Shown here: positions 47,772 through 57,100 of the stretch, one piece after another
Numbering within the stretch: the first letter of the stretch is position 1
Layout: the number at the start of each line of letters is the position of its first letter
NCBI RefSeq assembly: GCF_019396345.1
Contig: NZ_JAHKRM010000014.1
Span: 1 to 64,000 of the forward strand
From: Nonomuraea guangzhouensis
Lineage (GTDB): Bacteria > Actinomycetota > Actinomycetes > Streptosporangiales > Streptosporangiaceae
Length of the DNA: 64,000 bases
Reading direction: 5' to 3'
Position numbers and translations under genes: made by a program
The notes under the pieces: model-generated
What the model was told of the DNA's origin: nothing
Databases searched by the model: none
The model's input: the letters and a program-made list of their open reading frames with translations, nothing else

Positions 47772-48584
47772 TTACCGGAAGCGGCGGCTCTTCGACCGGG
47801 CCAGCAGGGTGAGCACGCCGGCGGCGGCGACGAGTGCCGCACCGCCCACCGCCCATGGCAGGCGGCCGTTCCCGGCGGGTGCGGGCCCGGCGGCGGCCGC
47901 CTCGGACAGCGCGGCGGGTTCGGGTTTGGAGCGCGCGGCGGCGGTCTTGCCGCCCCGGAAGACCACGTCCGAGCAGGAGTAATAGGTGTCCGGCGTGTCG
48001 GAGTTCTGCCAGATCGTGTAGATCAGGTGGCGACCGGTCTTACCGGCGGGCAGGCGGCCCTTCATGACGTACGAGCCCTCCGCCATCGCCGGGTCGGTGA
48101 CCTTGAGGAAAGGCTTCTTCTCCAGGTCGGACCACTTGAGCGGACGGGACGGGTTGTAGGCGTCCGTGGTGACGTACAGCCGGAAGGTCCCCTTGTGCGG
48201 GATGGTGCCGCGGTATTTGAAGGTGAAGCCCGCCCCGGCCGTCAGCTTGGTGGCGGGCCAGTCCTTGCGGGCGAGGTCGAGGCCGCTGTAGCCCTTGATG
48301 CCGCCGCTGCACAGCTTCCCGTCGGGGATCACCTGGCGGTCCCGGCCGGCGACGTCGGCCACCCTGAGGTTGTCCCACCCGCGGGGCAGCGCCGTACCGC
48401 TCACCGCCAGGGCGGCCTTGCAGGCGGGCGACTTGGCCGTCCGCGGGCTGTCGGCGCCGCAGGCCGCCGCCCGGCTGAGGGGGTTCTCCAGTGCCCCGTG
48501 GGCACCGGCCGGCCCGGCGGGCAGCAGCAGGCCCACGCCGAGCACGGCGACCGCCACACTCGCGATCCGGCGACGCATGATCAC
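47772..48584 (-). CDS. AA10 lytic polysaccharide monooxygenase with C-terminal membrane anchor
   Basis: The 270-residue protein has a signal peptide ending just before His29 (PAGPAGA-HGALENP), so the mature N terminus is the His of the copper-binding histidine brace; H130 in T-I-P-H-K-G-T-F is the likely second brace ligand. The domain matches bacterial AA10 LPMOs that cut chitin or cellulose oxidatively. A Pro/Ala linker then leads to a C-terminal hydrophobic helix, LPWAVGGAALVAAAGVLTLLA, followed by RSKSRRFR. The enzyme therefore seems held to the membrane rather than free. GTG 48584 follows GAGGAGG. Confidence 0.9.
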   Translation of the reverse strand: MIMRRRIASVAVAVLGVGLLLPAGPAGAHGALENPLSRAAACGADSPRTAKSPACKAALAVSGTALPRGWDNLRVADVAGRDRQVIPDGKLCSGGIKGYSGLDLARKDWPATKLTAGAGFTFKYRGTIPHKGTFRLYVTTDAYNPSRPLKWSDLEKKPFLKVTDPAMAEGSYVMKGRLPAGKTGRHLIYTIWQNSDTPDTYYSCSDVVFRGGKTAAARSKPEPAALSEAAAAGPAPAGNGRLPWAVGGAALVAAAGVLTLLARSKSRRFR

Positions 48585-48650
48585 GTGGCAGTCCTCCTCG
48601 GGTCGCGAACTCCGTCCTGCGTAGAGGTACGGACGCCCGGCCGTGCGGGT

Positions 48651-49037
48651 TCATCCGGGCTCGGCGGAGAACCGGTAGAACTCCTGGAGCACCCGCGCGG
48701 CCTGGTCCGGGCCCACCTCGGGGCAGACGTACCCGCCGGCCGCGATGTGCGCGCACAGCTCCGGGTCCGGCCGCAGATGGTGGGCGCGCAGGTAGTAGGT
48801 GACCGTGTCCGTCCAGACGTACGTCCCGTCGGTGCGGAAGCTCAGCGGCACCACCTCGCCGCGCTCCGGTTCGACCCGGTCCACGTCCAGCCCGGTGGTG
48901 CCCAGGATCGGCAGGCCCGCCTCCAGGTAGGCGGCCAGCCGTTCGCGCTCTCGTGGGCTCTCCACCAGGGGATGGCCGGGCTCGAAGTACGGCACGCCGT
49001 TCCTGACGCCGTCGAAGACTCGGGCGACCGCGATCAC
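48651..49037 (-). CDS. Small protein following the effector gene, possible immunity protein
   Basis: The 128-residue soluble protein (MIAVARVFDGVRNGVPYFEPGHPLVESPRERERLAAYLEAG) overlaps the effector stop by four bases, so it is translated with it. It has alternating strands and helices with two cysteines (LCAHIAAGGYVCPE). The size, order and coupling are those of immunity genes next to polymorphic toxins, but no family is recognised. It may instead be a structural chaperone. The role as immunity protein is inference from genome order. Confidence 0.65.
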   Translation of the reverse strand: MIAVARVFDGVRNGVPYFEPGHPLVESPRERERLAAYLEAGLPILGTTGLDVDRVEPERGEVVPLSFRTDGTYVWTDTVTYYLRAHHLRPDPELCAHIAAGGYVCPEVGPDQAARVLQEFYRFSAEPG

Positions 49038-51442
49038 GGCCTCACCCCTTCCTGATCGCCGAAGTGGTGGACGGGCTCATGGCTCAGCGGCACGTCACCG
49101 GTCGCGTGGTCGCCGATCTGGTACAGGTTGTCGAGCATCTTGTCGTGCCACGCCTCGCGGCCCAGCTTCGCGAACTCCGGCCGCAGCGCCTCGAGCCGCT
49201 CGGTGAACAGCTCGATGTCCTGACGGGTGAGCTCGTTGTCGATCCACTCGCCCTCCACGTCCATGTAGTGCTCGGCGAAGTCGTTCAACATGTACTCGTC
49301 CTTCGCCAGCCCGAAGCTGAAGGATCTGCTGAGGTCGATCCCGTGGACGCCGTCCTTGCCGTGGGCGAGCCAGTTGCCGCCCCTGCGGTCGGTGTTGGCG
49401 ACCAGCGCGTCGAGCAGGCCGAGCAACCTCCCCGACGTGCCGGAGATGAAGGGGTAGACGCTGCCCTTGAGCTGGGACGGGTCGACGCCGTCCATGAACT
49501 GCATGTAGACGGCGTCCGGGTTCGTCGGATCCCTGATGATGTGCGGCACGGGAGCACCGATCGCCCGCCCGACAAGGGAGGCGAGCAGGTCCTTCTTCAC
49601 CGTGACATGCCCGAAGTTATGCACCTTCCTGATGAGGAAAGTGCCGTCACGGAATCGGACTTTCTGCACGATCCCGTGCTGGCCATCGCCGATGACCTCG
49701 ATCCTTGGTTGCTCCCGCTCCAGTTTCGCCTTCAGCGTCTCCTCGTTGAGCGGCCCCGGCGGGAGCTCGTGGCTCGGCCGGGCCACGTCCAGCGGGACGG
49801 TCGGCTGCTGGTGCGGCTGCTCCGCCTGGGTGTGGTGCCAGTGGCCGTCGTCACGGAAGATCGGCCGGCCGTCCTGGCGGTACTGGGGGATGCTCCCCGT
49901 GTGCGCCAGCCGGTCGGCGCCGATGTAGACGAGTTTGTCGGCCGTGATGATCTCCCGGCCGGTGATGTCGGCGAGCTGCCGCACCGCGGCGGGGTTCTGG
50001 TAGAGATCGCAGCCCAGGATGCGTAGTTTGGCGCTGGGATCGGCCATCACGACCGGGTCGTAGGCGAGCATCGTGCCCACGTCGTGGCTCGACAGCCGCT
50101 GGTCGCCGAGGTAGAACCCGTTGCGGTCGGCGCTGATGCCCACCTCGATGACGCCCGGCGTCTGCCGCAGCAGCCGCATGTCCGCGCTGGGCATGACCGC
50201 CTGGCCCGGATCCCGGTACCAGACACCCGAGGCCACCTCGTGCCTGCTCTGCCGGATGATCTCCCGATGCCTGGACGTGAGCTCCGGCACGGCCCGGCCG
50301 CCGGTCCCGCGCGCCCCGCCACCGGGCGCGCCTCCTCCGGTCCGCTCGTGCGGCGCACCGCCCGCGCCGTCGTGGGACGGTCCGCCCGCGCCGTCGTGCG
50401 GGTCCGGGCCGAAGTGGTACGCGGGCACCCGCTGGTCAGCTGGCCGCGGCGTCTCTCCCGGGATCCGCGCGTCCGCCAGCCGGGTGCCGCCCAGCCGTGG
50501 CACCTCTCCCAGCCGCGGCACGCGGAGGCCGTCGGCGGCGCGCGGGCCCGCGTAGCCCGCCCGGCCGTCGATGCCGCCCACGAAGCCCGCCACCGCCGCC
50601 TTGCCCAGCGCCTCGGGGGTGAGCTGGCCGTTCTCCACCAGCATGGGGACCGAGCCGATCACCGAGGCCACGCTGCTCTGGGTGGCCACCCCGCCCACGG
50701 TCTGGGTCAGGAACGCCGCCACCCGCTCACGCGCCGTCATCTCCTCCTTCAGCACGACGCCACCCAGCAGCCGCGGACCGCCCAGCTTGGCGATGAGCCC
50801 GCCCAGCCCGGCGAACGCCAGCCCGGTCAGCAGCCCGCCCTCCACGGCCGCGACCGTCTTGTCGCCGTCCCACTCGTCCCGCTTGCCCTCGGCGAACTGC
50901 CAGAGCTGGGTGCCGCCGTCCAGGCCGACCATGAACGCGATGCTCATCATCAGCAGCTTGGCGATCGTCCTGACGTTCAGCCTGGCCATCGAGCAGGCGG
51001 GCCCGATCGACAGGAACGAGGTGCCGCCCGTGGCGGGCCCGAACGCGTAGGACCGCAGCAGCAGGAAGGCCAGCAGGATCAGGCAGAGCGCGATGTACTT
51101 CTGCGTGTAGTCGGTGTCCAGTCCGTACGCCTCAAGCTGTTTCGCCGCGCTCTCGCAGGACCTGGCCAGCTCCTCCACGTACGCGGGGTCATCGGTGGAG
51201 AACTTCCCCCAGTAGGCGCTCAGCGCGGAGGCCGCGGGGCCCATGGCATAGGCGAGCACGTTGCTGAGCGTCTCGTCGCCCTCGCCGGCCGCCGTACGGC
51301 ACCTCGTGGCCGCGGTACGCAGGTCGGCGGCTCCCGCCAGGCTCCGCTCGCCGTCGCCCTGGGGGTAGTCCATGCCGACGACCCAGCCGAGCACCGGTTC
51401 CACGTACGGGAAGGCGGGGCCGAGCAGGGTCTGCAGGTCCAC
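49034..51442 (-). CDS. ESX/T7SS-type polymorphic effector with C-terminal kinase-like domain
   Basis: The 802-residue protein (GTG 51442) starts with a helical WXG-like region (Y-W-G-K near 77-80) and hydrophobic segments at about 117-131, 160-175 and 203-220. A Pro/Gly linker (about 325-385) follows, then an alpha/beta domain (400-530) with L-R-I-L-G-C-D478-type sequence, resembling the region before toxin tips in many actinobacterial polymorphic toxins. In this domain Cys478 is kept but the usual partner His is not evident. The tip (570-780) reads as a kinase fold. It has glycine loop IGDGQHGIV (584-592), K606 in T-F-L-I-R-K, D618 in helix C, hinge Y-M-Q-F-M-D, catalytic NTDRRGGNW with D685/N690, and G-I-D-L-S-R with D703. 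This is like HipA or PI3/4K-type kinases. It lies between a WXG100 gene and the small downstream gene. Confidence 0.75.
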   Translation of the reverse strand: MDLQTLLGPAFPYVEPVLGWVVGMDYPQGDGERSLAGAADLRTAATRCRTAAGEGDETLSNVLAYAMGPAASALSAYWGKFSTDDPAYVEELARSCESAAKQLEAYGLDTDYTQKYIALCLILLAFLLLRSYAFGPATGGTSFLSIGPACSMARLNVRTIAKLLMMSIAFMVGLDGGTQLWQFAEGKRDEWDGDKTVAAVEGGLLTGLAFAGLGGLIAKLGGPRLLGGVVLKEEMTARERVAAFLTQTVGGVATQSSVASVIGSVPMLVENGQLTPEALGKAAVAGFVGGIDGRAGYAGPRAADGLRVPRLGEVPRLGGTRLADARIPGETPRPADQRVPAYHFGPDPHDGAGGPSHDGAGGAPHERTGGGAPGGGARGTGGRAVPELTSRHREIIRQSRHEVASGVWYRDPGQAVMPSADMRLLRQTPGVIEVGISADRNGFYLGDQRLSSHDVGTMLAYDPVVMADPSAKLRILGCDLYQNPAAVRQLADITGREIITADKLVYIGADRLAHTGSIPQYRQDGRPIFRDDGHWHHTQAEQPHQQPTVPLDVARPSHELPPGPLNEETLKAKLEREQPRIEVIGDGQHGIVQKVRFRDGTFLIRKVHNFGHVTVKKDLLASLVGRAIGAPVPHIIRDPTNPDAVYMQFMDGVDPSQLKGSVYPFISGTSGRLLGLLDALVANTDRRGGNWLAHGKDGVHGIDLSRSFSFGLAKDEYMLNDFAEHYMDVEGEWIDNELTRQDIELFTERLEALRPEFAKLGREAWHDKMLDNLYQIGDHATGDVPLSHEPVHHFGDQEGVRP

Positions 51443-51445
51443 GCC

Positions 51446-51748
51446 TCAGACCTGCGGGTACAGGTGGTTGGCCCGCTCGTAGTTGCGGGCGGCCAGGTCG
51501 ACCTGTTCCTCCAGATCGTCGATGCTCTTCGCGCCCTGGCCGCAGCTCTGGAGGAGGTCTTCGAGCGTGCCGACGAAGCCGGCGGCGAACTGCCGGCCGT
51601 ACTGGTCCTGGCCCCACGGGGCGCTGTCGAGCACGGACCGTACGAGCCCGTGCGCGCCACGTATGGTGTCGGCGGGGGCGCACCAGCCCGTCCCCGCCCG
51701 GCGCATGCGGTTCCAGGCGACGTCGAACCCCTGCGCCCACTCGTTCAT
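51446..51748 (-). CDS. WXG100-like small protein of the ESX family
   Basis: The 100-residue helical protein has the W-x-G hairpin (DSAPWGQDQYG) between two long amphipathic helices, the hallmark of WXG100 (EsxA/EsxB-type) partners. Such proteins pair with LXG or WXG-type effectors for type VII export. The effector follows three bases downstream; the YbaB-like gene precedes it with a four-base overlap. No EccC-type ATPase is in the window, so the secretion machine would be elsewhere. Confidence 0.8.
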   Translation of the reverse strand: MNEWAQGFDVAWNRMRRAGTGWCAPADTIRGAHGLVRSVLDSAPWGQDQYGRQFAAGFVGTLEDLLQSCGQGAKSIDDLEEQVDLAARNYERANHLYPQV

Positions 51749-52134
51749 CGCGCCTCCCGGGGCGTCCGGAAGGGCGTCTCCGGCAGCAGCCCGTCGAGGT
51801 CGAACTCGCCGCCGAACAGCTGCTCGGCCGCCATCCCCTCGGGCACGAGCGGCGCCATGAGCCCCCGCGACTCCTCGGCGACCTGCGCGTTGGCCTTGGT
51901 GACCTGATCGAGAACCGCCTGGGCCAGCTCTGACGGCGAGAGCCGGCTGTAGACGCGGGGATGAAAGGTGATCTCGTCGATCCTGCCCTGCGGGCCCGCC
52001 GTCACGGTGACATTGCCGTCGGATACCGTGGCCGTTACTTCCCGGAGCTGGGCGTGTGTCTCCCGGACCTGGTGGACTTGCCTGCCGAACTCCGCCACCA
52101 GATCTTCGATGGCTGCCTGCAGGTCATCATGCAT
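51745..52134 (-). CDS. YbaB/EbfC-family protein heading the effector operon
   Basis: The 129-residue protein (ATG 52134) has an N-terminal coiled-coil (MHDDLQAAIEDLVAEFGRQVHQV) and a strand segment V-T-V-T-A-G-P-Q-G-R-I-D-E-I-T-F-H-P, the core of the YbaB fold. Actinobacterial YbaB-like proteins frequently head operons of WXG100 proteins and polymorphic effectors, where they may act as DNA-binding or chaperone-like partners. Its stop overlaps the WXG100 start (ATGA). It is the first gene of the four-gene operon. Confidence 0.85.
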   Translation of the reverse strand: MHDDLQAAIEDLVAEFGRQVHQVRETHAQLREVTATVSDGNVTVTAGPQGRIDEITFHPRVYSRLSPSELAQAVLDQVTKANAQVAEESRGLMAPLVPEGMAAEQLFGGEFDLDGLLPETPFRTPREAR

Positions 52135-52201
52135 TAACCGCCCCTTTGCTACCAAGACTCACCATGTTCCCATATGTCACGATGATTAACAGGAGTTGCA
52201 C

Positions 52202-54124
52202 GTGAAGCGAGTGCATTTCGGCGCCGACTACAACCCCGAGCAGTGGTCGCCGGAAGTGTGGCGCGAGGATGTCCGCCTCATGCGCGAGGCGGGGGTCACC
52301 ATCGTCACGCTCGGCGTCTTCTCCTGGGCCCTTGTCGAGCCCGAGCCGGGGGTCTACGACTTCGCCTGGCTGGACGAGATCATGGACCTGCTCGGCGACG
52401 CGGGCATCGAGGTCAGCCTGGCCACCGGCACCGCGTCACCGCCTGCCTGGCTGTCCCGCCTGCACCCCGAGACGCTGCCGGTCTCACGCGACGGCGTGCG
52501 CCTGTCGCCCGGCTCCCGCCAGCACTACTGCCCCAGCTCGCCCGTCTACCGCCAGGCGGCCGCGGACCTGGCCGTAGAGATGGCCAAGAGGTACGGCCGG
52601 CATCCCGCGCTGGCCATCTGGCACGTCGGCAACGAGTACGGCTGCCACATCCAGGAGTGCTACTGCGACGTCTCCGCAGAGGAGTTCCGGGCCTGGCTGC
52701 GCGAGCGCTACGGCGACCTCGACGCGGTCAACGCCGCCTGGTCCACCACGTTCTGGAGCCAGCGGTTCACCGATTGGGCCGACGTGCTGCCGCCCCGCAC
52801 GACCCCGACGCTGCGTAACCCCGCGCAGGAGCTCGACTATCGCCGCTTCAGCTCCGACGCGCTGCTGGACTGCTACCGGGCCGAGCGGGAGGTGCTCCGG
52901 GAGCTGACCCCCGACGTGCCGATCACCACGAACATCATGGGCATGTGGGAACCGGTCGCCGACTACGCCTCCTGGGCGGCCGACTTCGACGTCGTGGCGC
53001 TCGACATCTATCCCGAGCCGAAGGACCCCGGCGCGCACATCGACGCGGCCTTCTTCCACGACCAGATGCGCTCGCTGGGCGGCGGTCGGCCATACCTGAT
53101 GATGGAGACCGCGACCAGCGCGATCAGCTACCGCCCGCCGAACCGGCCGAAGCGGGACGGGCTCAACCGGTTGTGGAGCCACCAGGCGGTCGCGCGCGGC
53201 GCCGACGCGGTCATGTACTTCCAGTGGCGGGCCTCGGCGGGCGGCGCGGAGAAGTTCCACTCCGCGATCGTCTCGCACGGCGGCTCGGACAACCGGATCT
53301 TCCGCGAGGTGGCCGGGCTGGGCGCCGAGCTGGCGGAGCTGTCCGGGATCGCGGGCACACGGGTGCGTGCCGACGTGGCGATCGTGCACGACTACGCCAA
53401 CTGGTGGGCGCTGGAGCTGGACGCCAGGCCGGGTGAGCTGAAGATCCCCGAGCGGGTTCGCGCCCACTACGCGCCGCTCTGGCGGGAGAACGTCACGGTG
53501 GACGTGGTGACCCCTGAGGCGGACCTGTCTTCGTACAAGCTGGTCGTCGTGCCGAACCTCTACCTGTGCACCGACGCGGCGGCCGCCAACCTCCGGAGCT
53601 ACGTCGAGGGCGGCGGGCACCTGCTGATGTCGTTCTTCAGCGGGATCGTCGACGAGTGCGACCGCGTCCGGCTGGGCGGGTACCCGGGCGCCTTCCGGGA
53701 GCTGCTCGGGCTGCGGGTGGCGGAGTTCTGGCCGCTCAGTGAGGGTGAGAGCGTGGGTCTGACCTCGGGCGGGAGCGCCGACCTGTGGGCCGACCACGTC
53801 GTGCCGGAGGGTGCCGACATCCTGGCCGCCTACGCCGACGGGCCGCTGCCCGGGTCGCCGGCGATCACCAGGAACGCCTTCGGACTGGGCACCGCCACCT
53901 ACCTCGGCACGCGGCCCGACGAGCGGGCCATGCGCGAGCTCGTCCGCGACACGCTGCGGCTGGCGGCGGTCGCGCCCGTTCTGCCGGGGTTGCCGGACGA
54001 GGTGGAGGCCGTACGGCGCGGGCGGCACCTGTTCCTGCTCAACCACGGTGACCGTCCCGTGAGCGCCGCCGGGGTGGAGCTGGCTCCTCATGACGTCGTC
54101 GTGGTGGCCGAAACCGGGGTGTGA
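52202..54124 (+). CDS. Family 42 beta-galactosidase
   Basis: The 640-residue protein starts at GTG 52202 after AGGAG. It has the GH42 TIM barrel: FGADYNPEQW at the N terminus, IWHVGNEYG with the acid/base Glu (about E145), and YLMMETATS with the nucleophile Glu (about E302). A trimerisation domain (Y-K-L-V-V-V-P-N-L-Y, G-G-G-H-L-L-M) and a C-terminal beta domain follow. The cluster CHIQECYC holds the cysteines that bind zinc in several GH42 enzymes. It hydrolyses beta-galactosides in the cytosol. A divergent YbaB gene shares the promoter region. Confidence 0.94.
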   Translation: MKRVHFGADYNPEQWSPEVWREDVRLMREAGVTIVTLGVFSWALVEPEPGVYDFAWLDEIMDLLGDAGIEVSLATGTASPPAWLSRLHPETLPVSRDGVRLSPGSRQHYCPSSPVYRQAAADLAVEMAKRYGRHPALAIWHVGNEYGCHIQECYCDVSAEEFRAWLRERYGDLDAVNAAWSTTFWSQRFTDWADVLPPRTTPTLRNPAQELDYRRFSSDALLDCYRAEREVLRELTPDVPITTNIMGMWEPVADYASWAADFDVVALDIYPEPKDPGAHIDAAFFHDQMRSLGGGRPYLMMETATSAISYRPPNRPKRDGLNRLWSHQAVARGADAVMYFQWRASAGGAEKFHSAIVSHGGSDNRIFREVAGLGAELAELSGIAGTRVRADVAIVHDYANWWALELDARPGELKIPERVRAHYAPLWRENVTVDVVTPEADLSSYKLVVVPNLYLCTDAAAANLRSYVEGGGHLLMSFFSGIVDECDRVRLGGYPGAFRELLGLRVAEFWPLSEGESVGLTSGGSADLWADHVVPEGADILAAYADGPLPGSPAITRNAFGLGTATYLGTRPDERAMRELVRDTLRLAAVAPVLPGLPDEVEAVRRGRHLFLLNHGDRPVSAAGVELAPHDVVVVAETGV

Positions 54125-54193
54125 CACGGGTTCCGCCGGCCGGGCCGTGGTGCTATCACTGCGGTACAAGGTCACGTTCCCCGAGGGGGATCA

Positions 54194-57100
54194 GTGGAGT
54201 TTCGACTGCTCGGTCCCGTCGAAGCCTGGGACGGTGGACGCTGCCTGCCACTGGGCGGTCCGAAACCCCGCGCCCTCCTGGCCGCCCTGCTGCTGGCCGC
54301 CGGGAAGGTGCTCTCCAGCGAACGCCTGGTCGACGTGCTGTGGGGCGACGAACCGCCGAAGAGCGCCCACGCGCTCGTCCAGACGTACGTCTACAGCCTG
54401 CGCAGGACGCTCGCCGAAGGCGGCGATGGTTCTGAGGTGATCGAGACCCGGCTGTCCGGCTACGCGGCGCTGTTCCAGCCGGGGCAGCTCGACGTGGAGT
54501 CGTTCGAGCAACTGGTCGCCGACGGCCGCCGGCAGGCGGTGGACGGCGACCACGAGTGCGCGGCGGAGAGCCTGCGCGCGGCGCTGTCGATGTGGCGGGG
54601 ATCGGCGCTCGACGGGATCGGGCACGTGCTGCGTGGCGAGGCCGCGCGGCTGGACGAGACGCGGTTGCTCGTCCTGGAGGAGCGCCTCGACGCCGAGCTG
54701 GCGCTGGGCAGGCAGGCGGAGGCGGTCGGCGAGCTCACCGAGCTGGTCCGGGCCCATCCCGCCCGCGAACGCCCGCGCGCCCAGCTCATGAAGGCCCTGT
54801 ACCGGCTGGGTCGCCAGGCCGACGCCTTGACCGTCTACCACCAGGGGCGGCAGGCGCTCGCCGACGAACAGGGCGTGGACCCCGGCACGGAGCTCCAGGA
54901 ACTGTACGATGCCGTCCTGCGCGCGGACCCTGCCCTGACCTCCGCTCCGCCGCCGACGCAGCCCGGCCCCGGGGCGGTCCCCGCGCATCTGCCGCGCGGC
55001 GTCGCCGACTTCACCGGCAGGGAGAAGCCGCTCGCCGAGCTGGCCGCCCTGCTCGGCGCCGCCAGCGACACGCTGACGGTGTGCGTCATCTCCGGCAAGG
55101 GCGGGGTGGGCAAGTCGACGCTCGCGGTGAAGGTCGCCCACCAGGTGACCCCGGCCTACCCCGACGGCCAGCTGTACGCCGACCTGCGCGGCGTCACCGG
55201 CTCGCCCGCGCCCGCCCTGGAGGTGCTCGGCCGTTTCCTGCGGGCGCTCGGCCTGCCGCCCGCCGCCATCCCGGAGACCGTGCCCGAGTGCGTCGACGCC
55301 TACCGCAGCGCCGTGTCCGGCAAGCGACTGCTCGTGGTGCTCGACGACGCCGGCACCGAGCAGCAGGTACGCCCCCTGCTGCCGGGCAGCCCCACCTGCG
55401 CCGTACTGATCACCGCCAGGCGCCGGCTCGCGGGCCTGGACGGGGTGCGGGTGAACGACCTTGACGTCTTCGACACAGAGGCGGGCGTGGACCTGCTGGC
55501 CCGCATCGCCGGTCCCGCGCGCGTCCACGCCGAGCACGAGGCGGCCGAGCGCATCGTCCGGCTCTGCGGTCACCTGCCGCTAGCGCTGCGCACGGCGGGT
55601 GCGCGGCTGGCCGCCCGCCCGCACTGGCCGCTCGCGACGCTCGCCCTGCGCCTGGCCGACGAGCGCCGCCGCCTGGACGAGCTCACCGCCGGCGATCTGG
55701 AGGTGCGGGCCAGCGTCGGGCTGAGCTACCGGGGGCTCGACGACCCGGCGAAGCGGGCGTTCCGCCTGCTCGGGCTGTTGGGCGTGCCCGACTTCGCGTC
55801 CTGGGTGATGGCGGCCCTGCTGGACGTGCCCGAGGCGGTGGCCGAGGGGGTCGTCGACCGCCTGCTGGACGCCCAGCTCCTCGACCACGTCGCGGTGGAC
55901 GCGGTGGGCCAGACCCGCTACCGATTACACGACCTCCTCCGCGTGTACGCGGCCGAGCGGGCCGAGGCGGAGGAGCCGCCCGAGGAGCGCGCGGCGGCGG
56001 TGACCCGGGTCCTGGGCGGATGGCTGTGGCTGATCACGCGGGCCGCCGCCGCCTGGCCCTCGGGCGCGCTGGCTCTGCGGCGCGAGTACACCACGGCCAG
56101 GCCCGTCGGCGCGGACGTCCCCGACGGGGTGGCCGGTGACCTGCTGACCTGGTTCAACGCGGAGAGCCCCGCCCTCGTCGTCGCCGTCGAACGGGCCGCC
56201 GCCATGAACCTGCACGAGGTGGCCTGCGAGGTGGCCGCCGCCCTGTGTTCCTCCTCGTTCTGGCTGGACGCCCGCTTCGAGGAGTGGCGGCGTACGCACG
56301 AGTCGGCGCTGGAGGCGGCCCGGCGCGCCGGCGACCCGCTGGCGGAGGCCATCCTGCTGGTGGGGCTCGGCCAACTCCGCTACCGGCAGGACCGCTACCC
56401 GGAGGCGCAGAGGTTCTTCCGGCAGGCGCTGCCGCTGCTGCGGGCGGGCGGCGACGCGCACGGGCAGGCGGTGGCCATCACCGGCATCGGCACCACCTGC
56501 CGCGAGCAGGGCGACCTGGCCGAGTCCTTGGTACACCTGCGCCAGGCGGGCGACACCTTCCGCGCGCTCGGCGACGACGCCGGGATCGCGCACGTCAACC
56601 GGCTGGCCGGATCGGTGCTGCTCGAACAGGGCGAGTTCGCCGGCGCGCACGCGCTGCTCGACGACGCGCTGGCCGCCTTCCGCCGGCTGGGCAGCGGGCG
56701 CGGCGAGGGCCTCACGCTGCGGAGCATCGGGCTGGTCCATCGGGCCGTCGGCGAGCTCGACCGGGCGCGGGCGTTGTGCGCGCGGGCCGTCGTCCTGCTG
56801 CGCGAGGCCGGCGACCCGCTCATGACCGCGTACGCCGTGCAGGCCCTGGCCAAGACCAGGATCCGGCTCGGCGGCGATGCCGGAGTCCTGCCCGAGCTCC
56901 GCGACGCGCTGCGGGTGTGCGAGCGGCACGGTGACCGGTTCGGCATGGCGCTCGTCGAGCGGACCATCGGCGAGTCGCACCTGGCCCGTGGCCGGTACGC
57001 CCTGGCCGAGGAGCATCTCCGCCGGGCGGTCGAGGCGTGGGAGCGGCTCGACCTGCCGCTGTTCCGCGCGCGCACCCTGCGCGACCTGGCCGCCGTGCGC

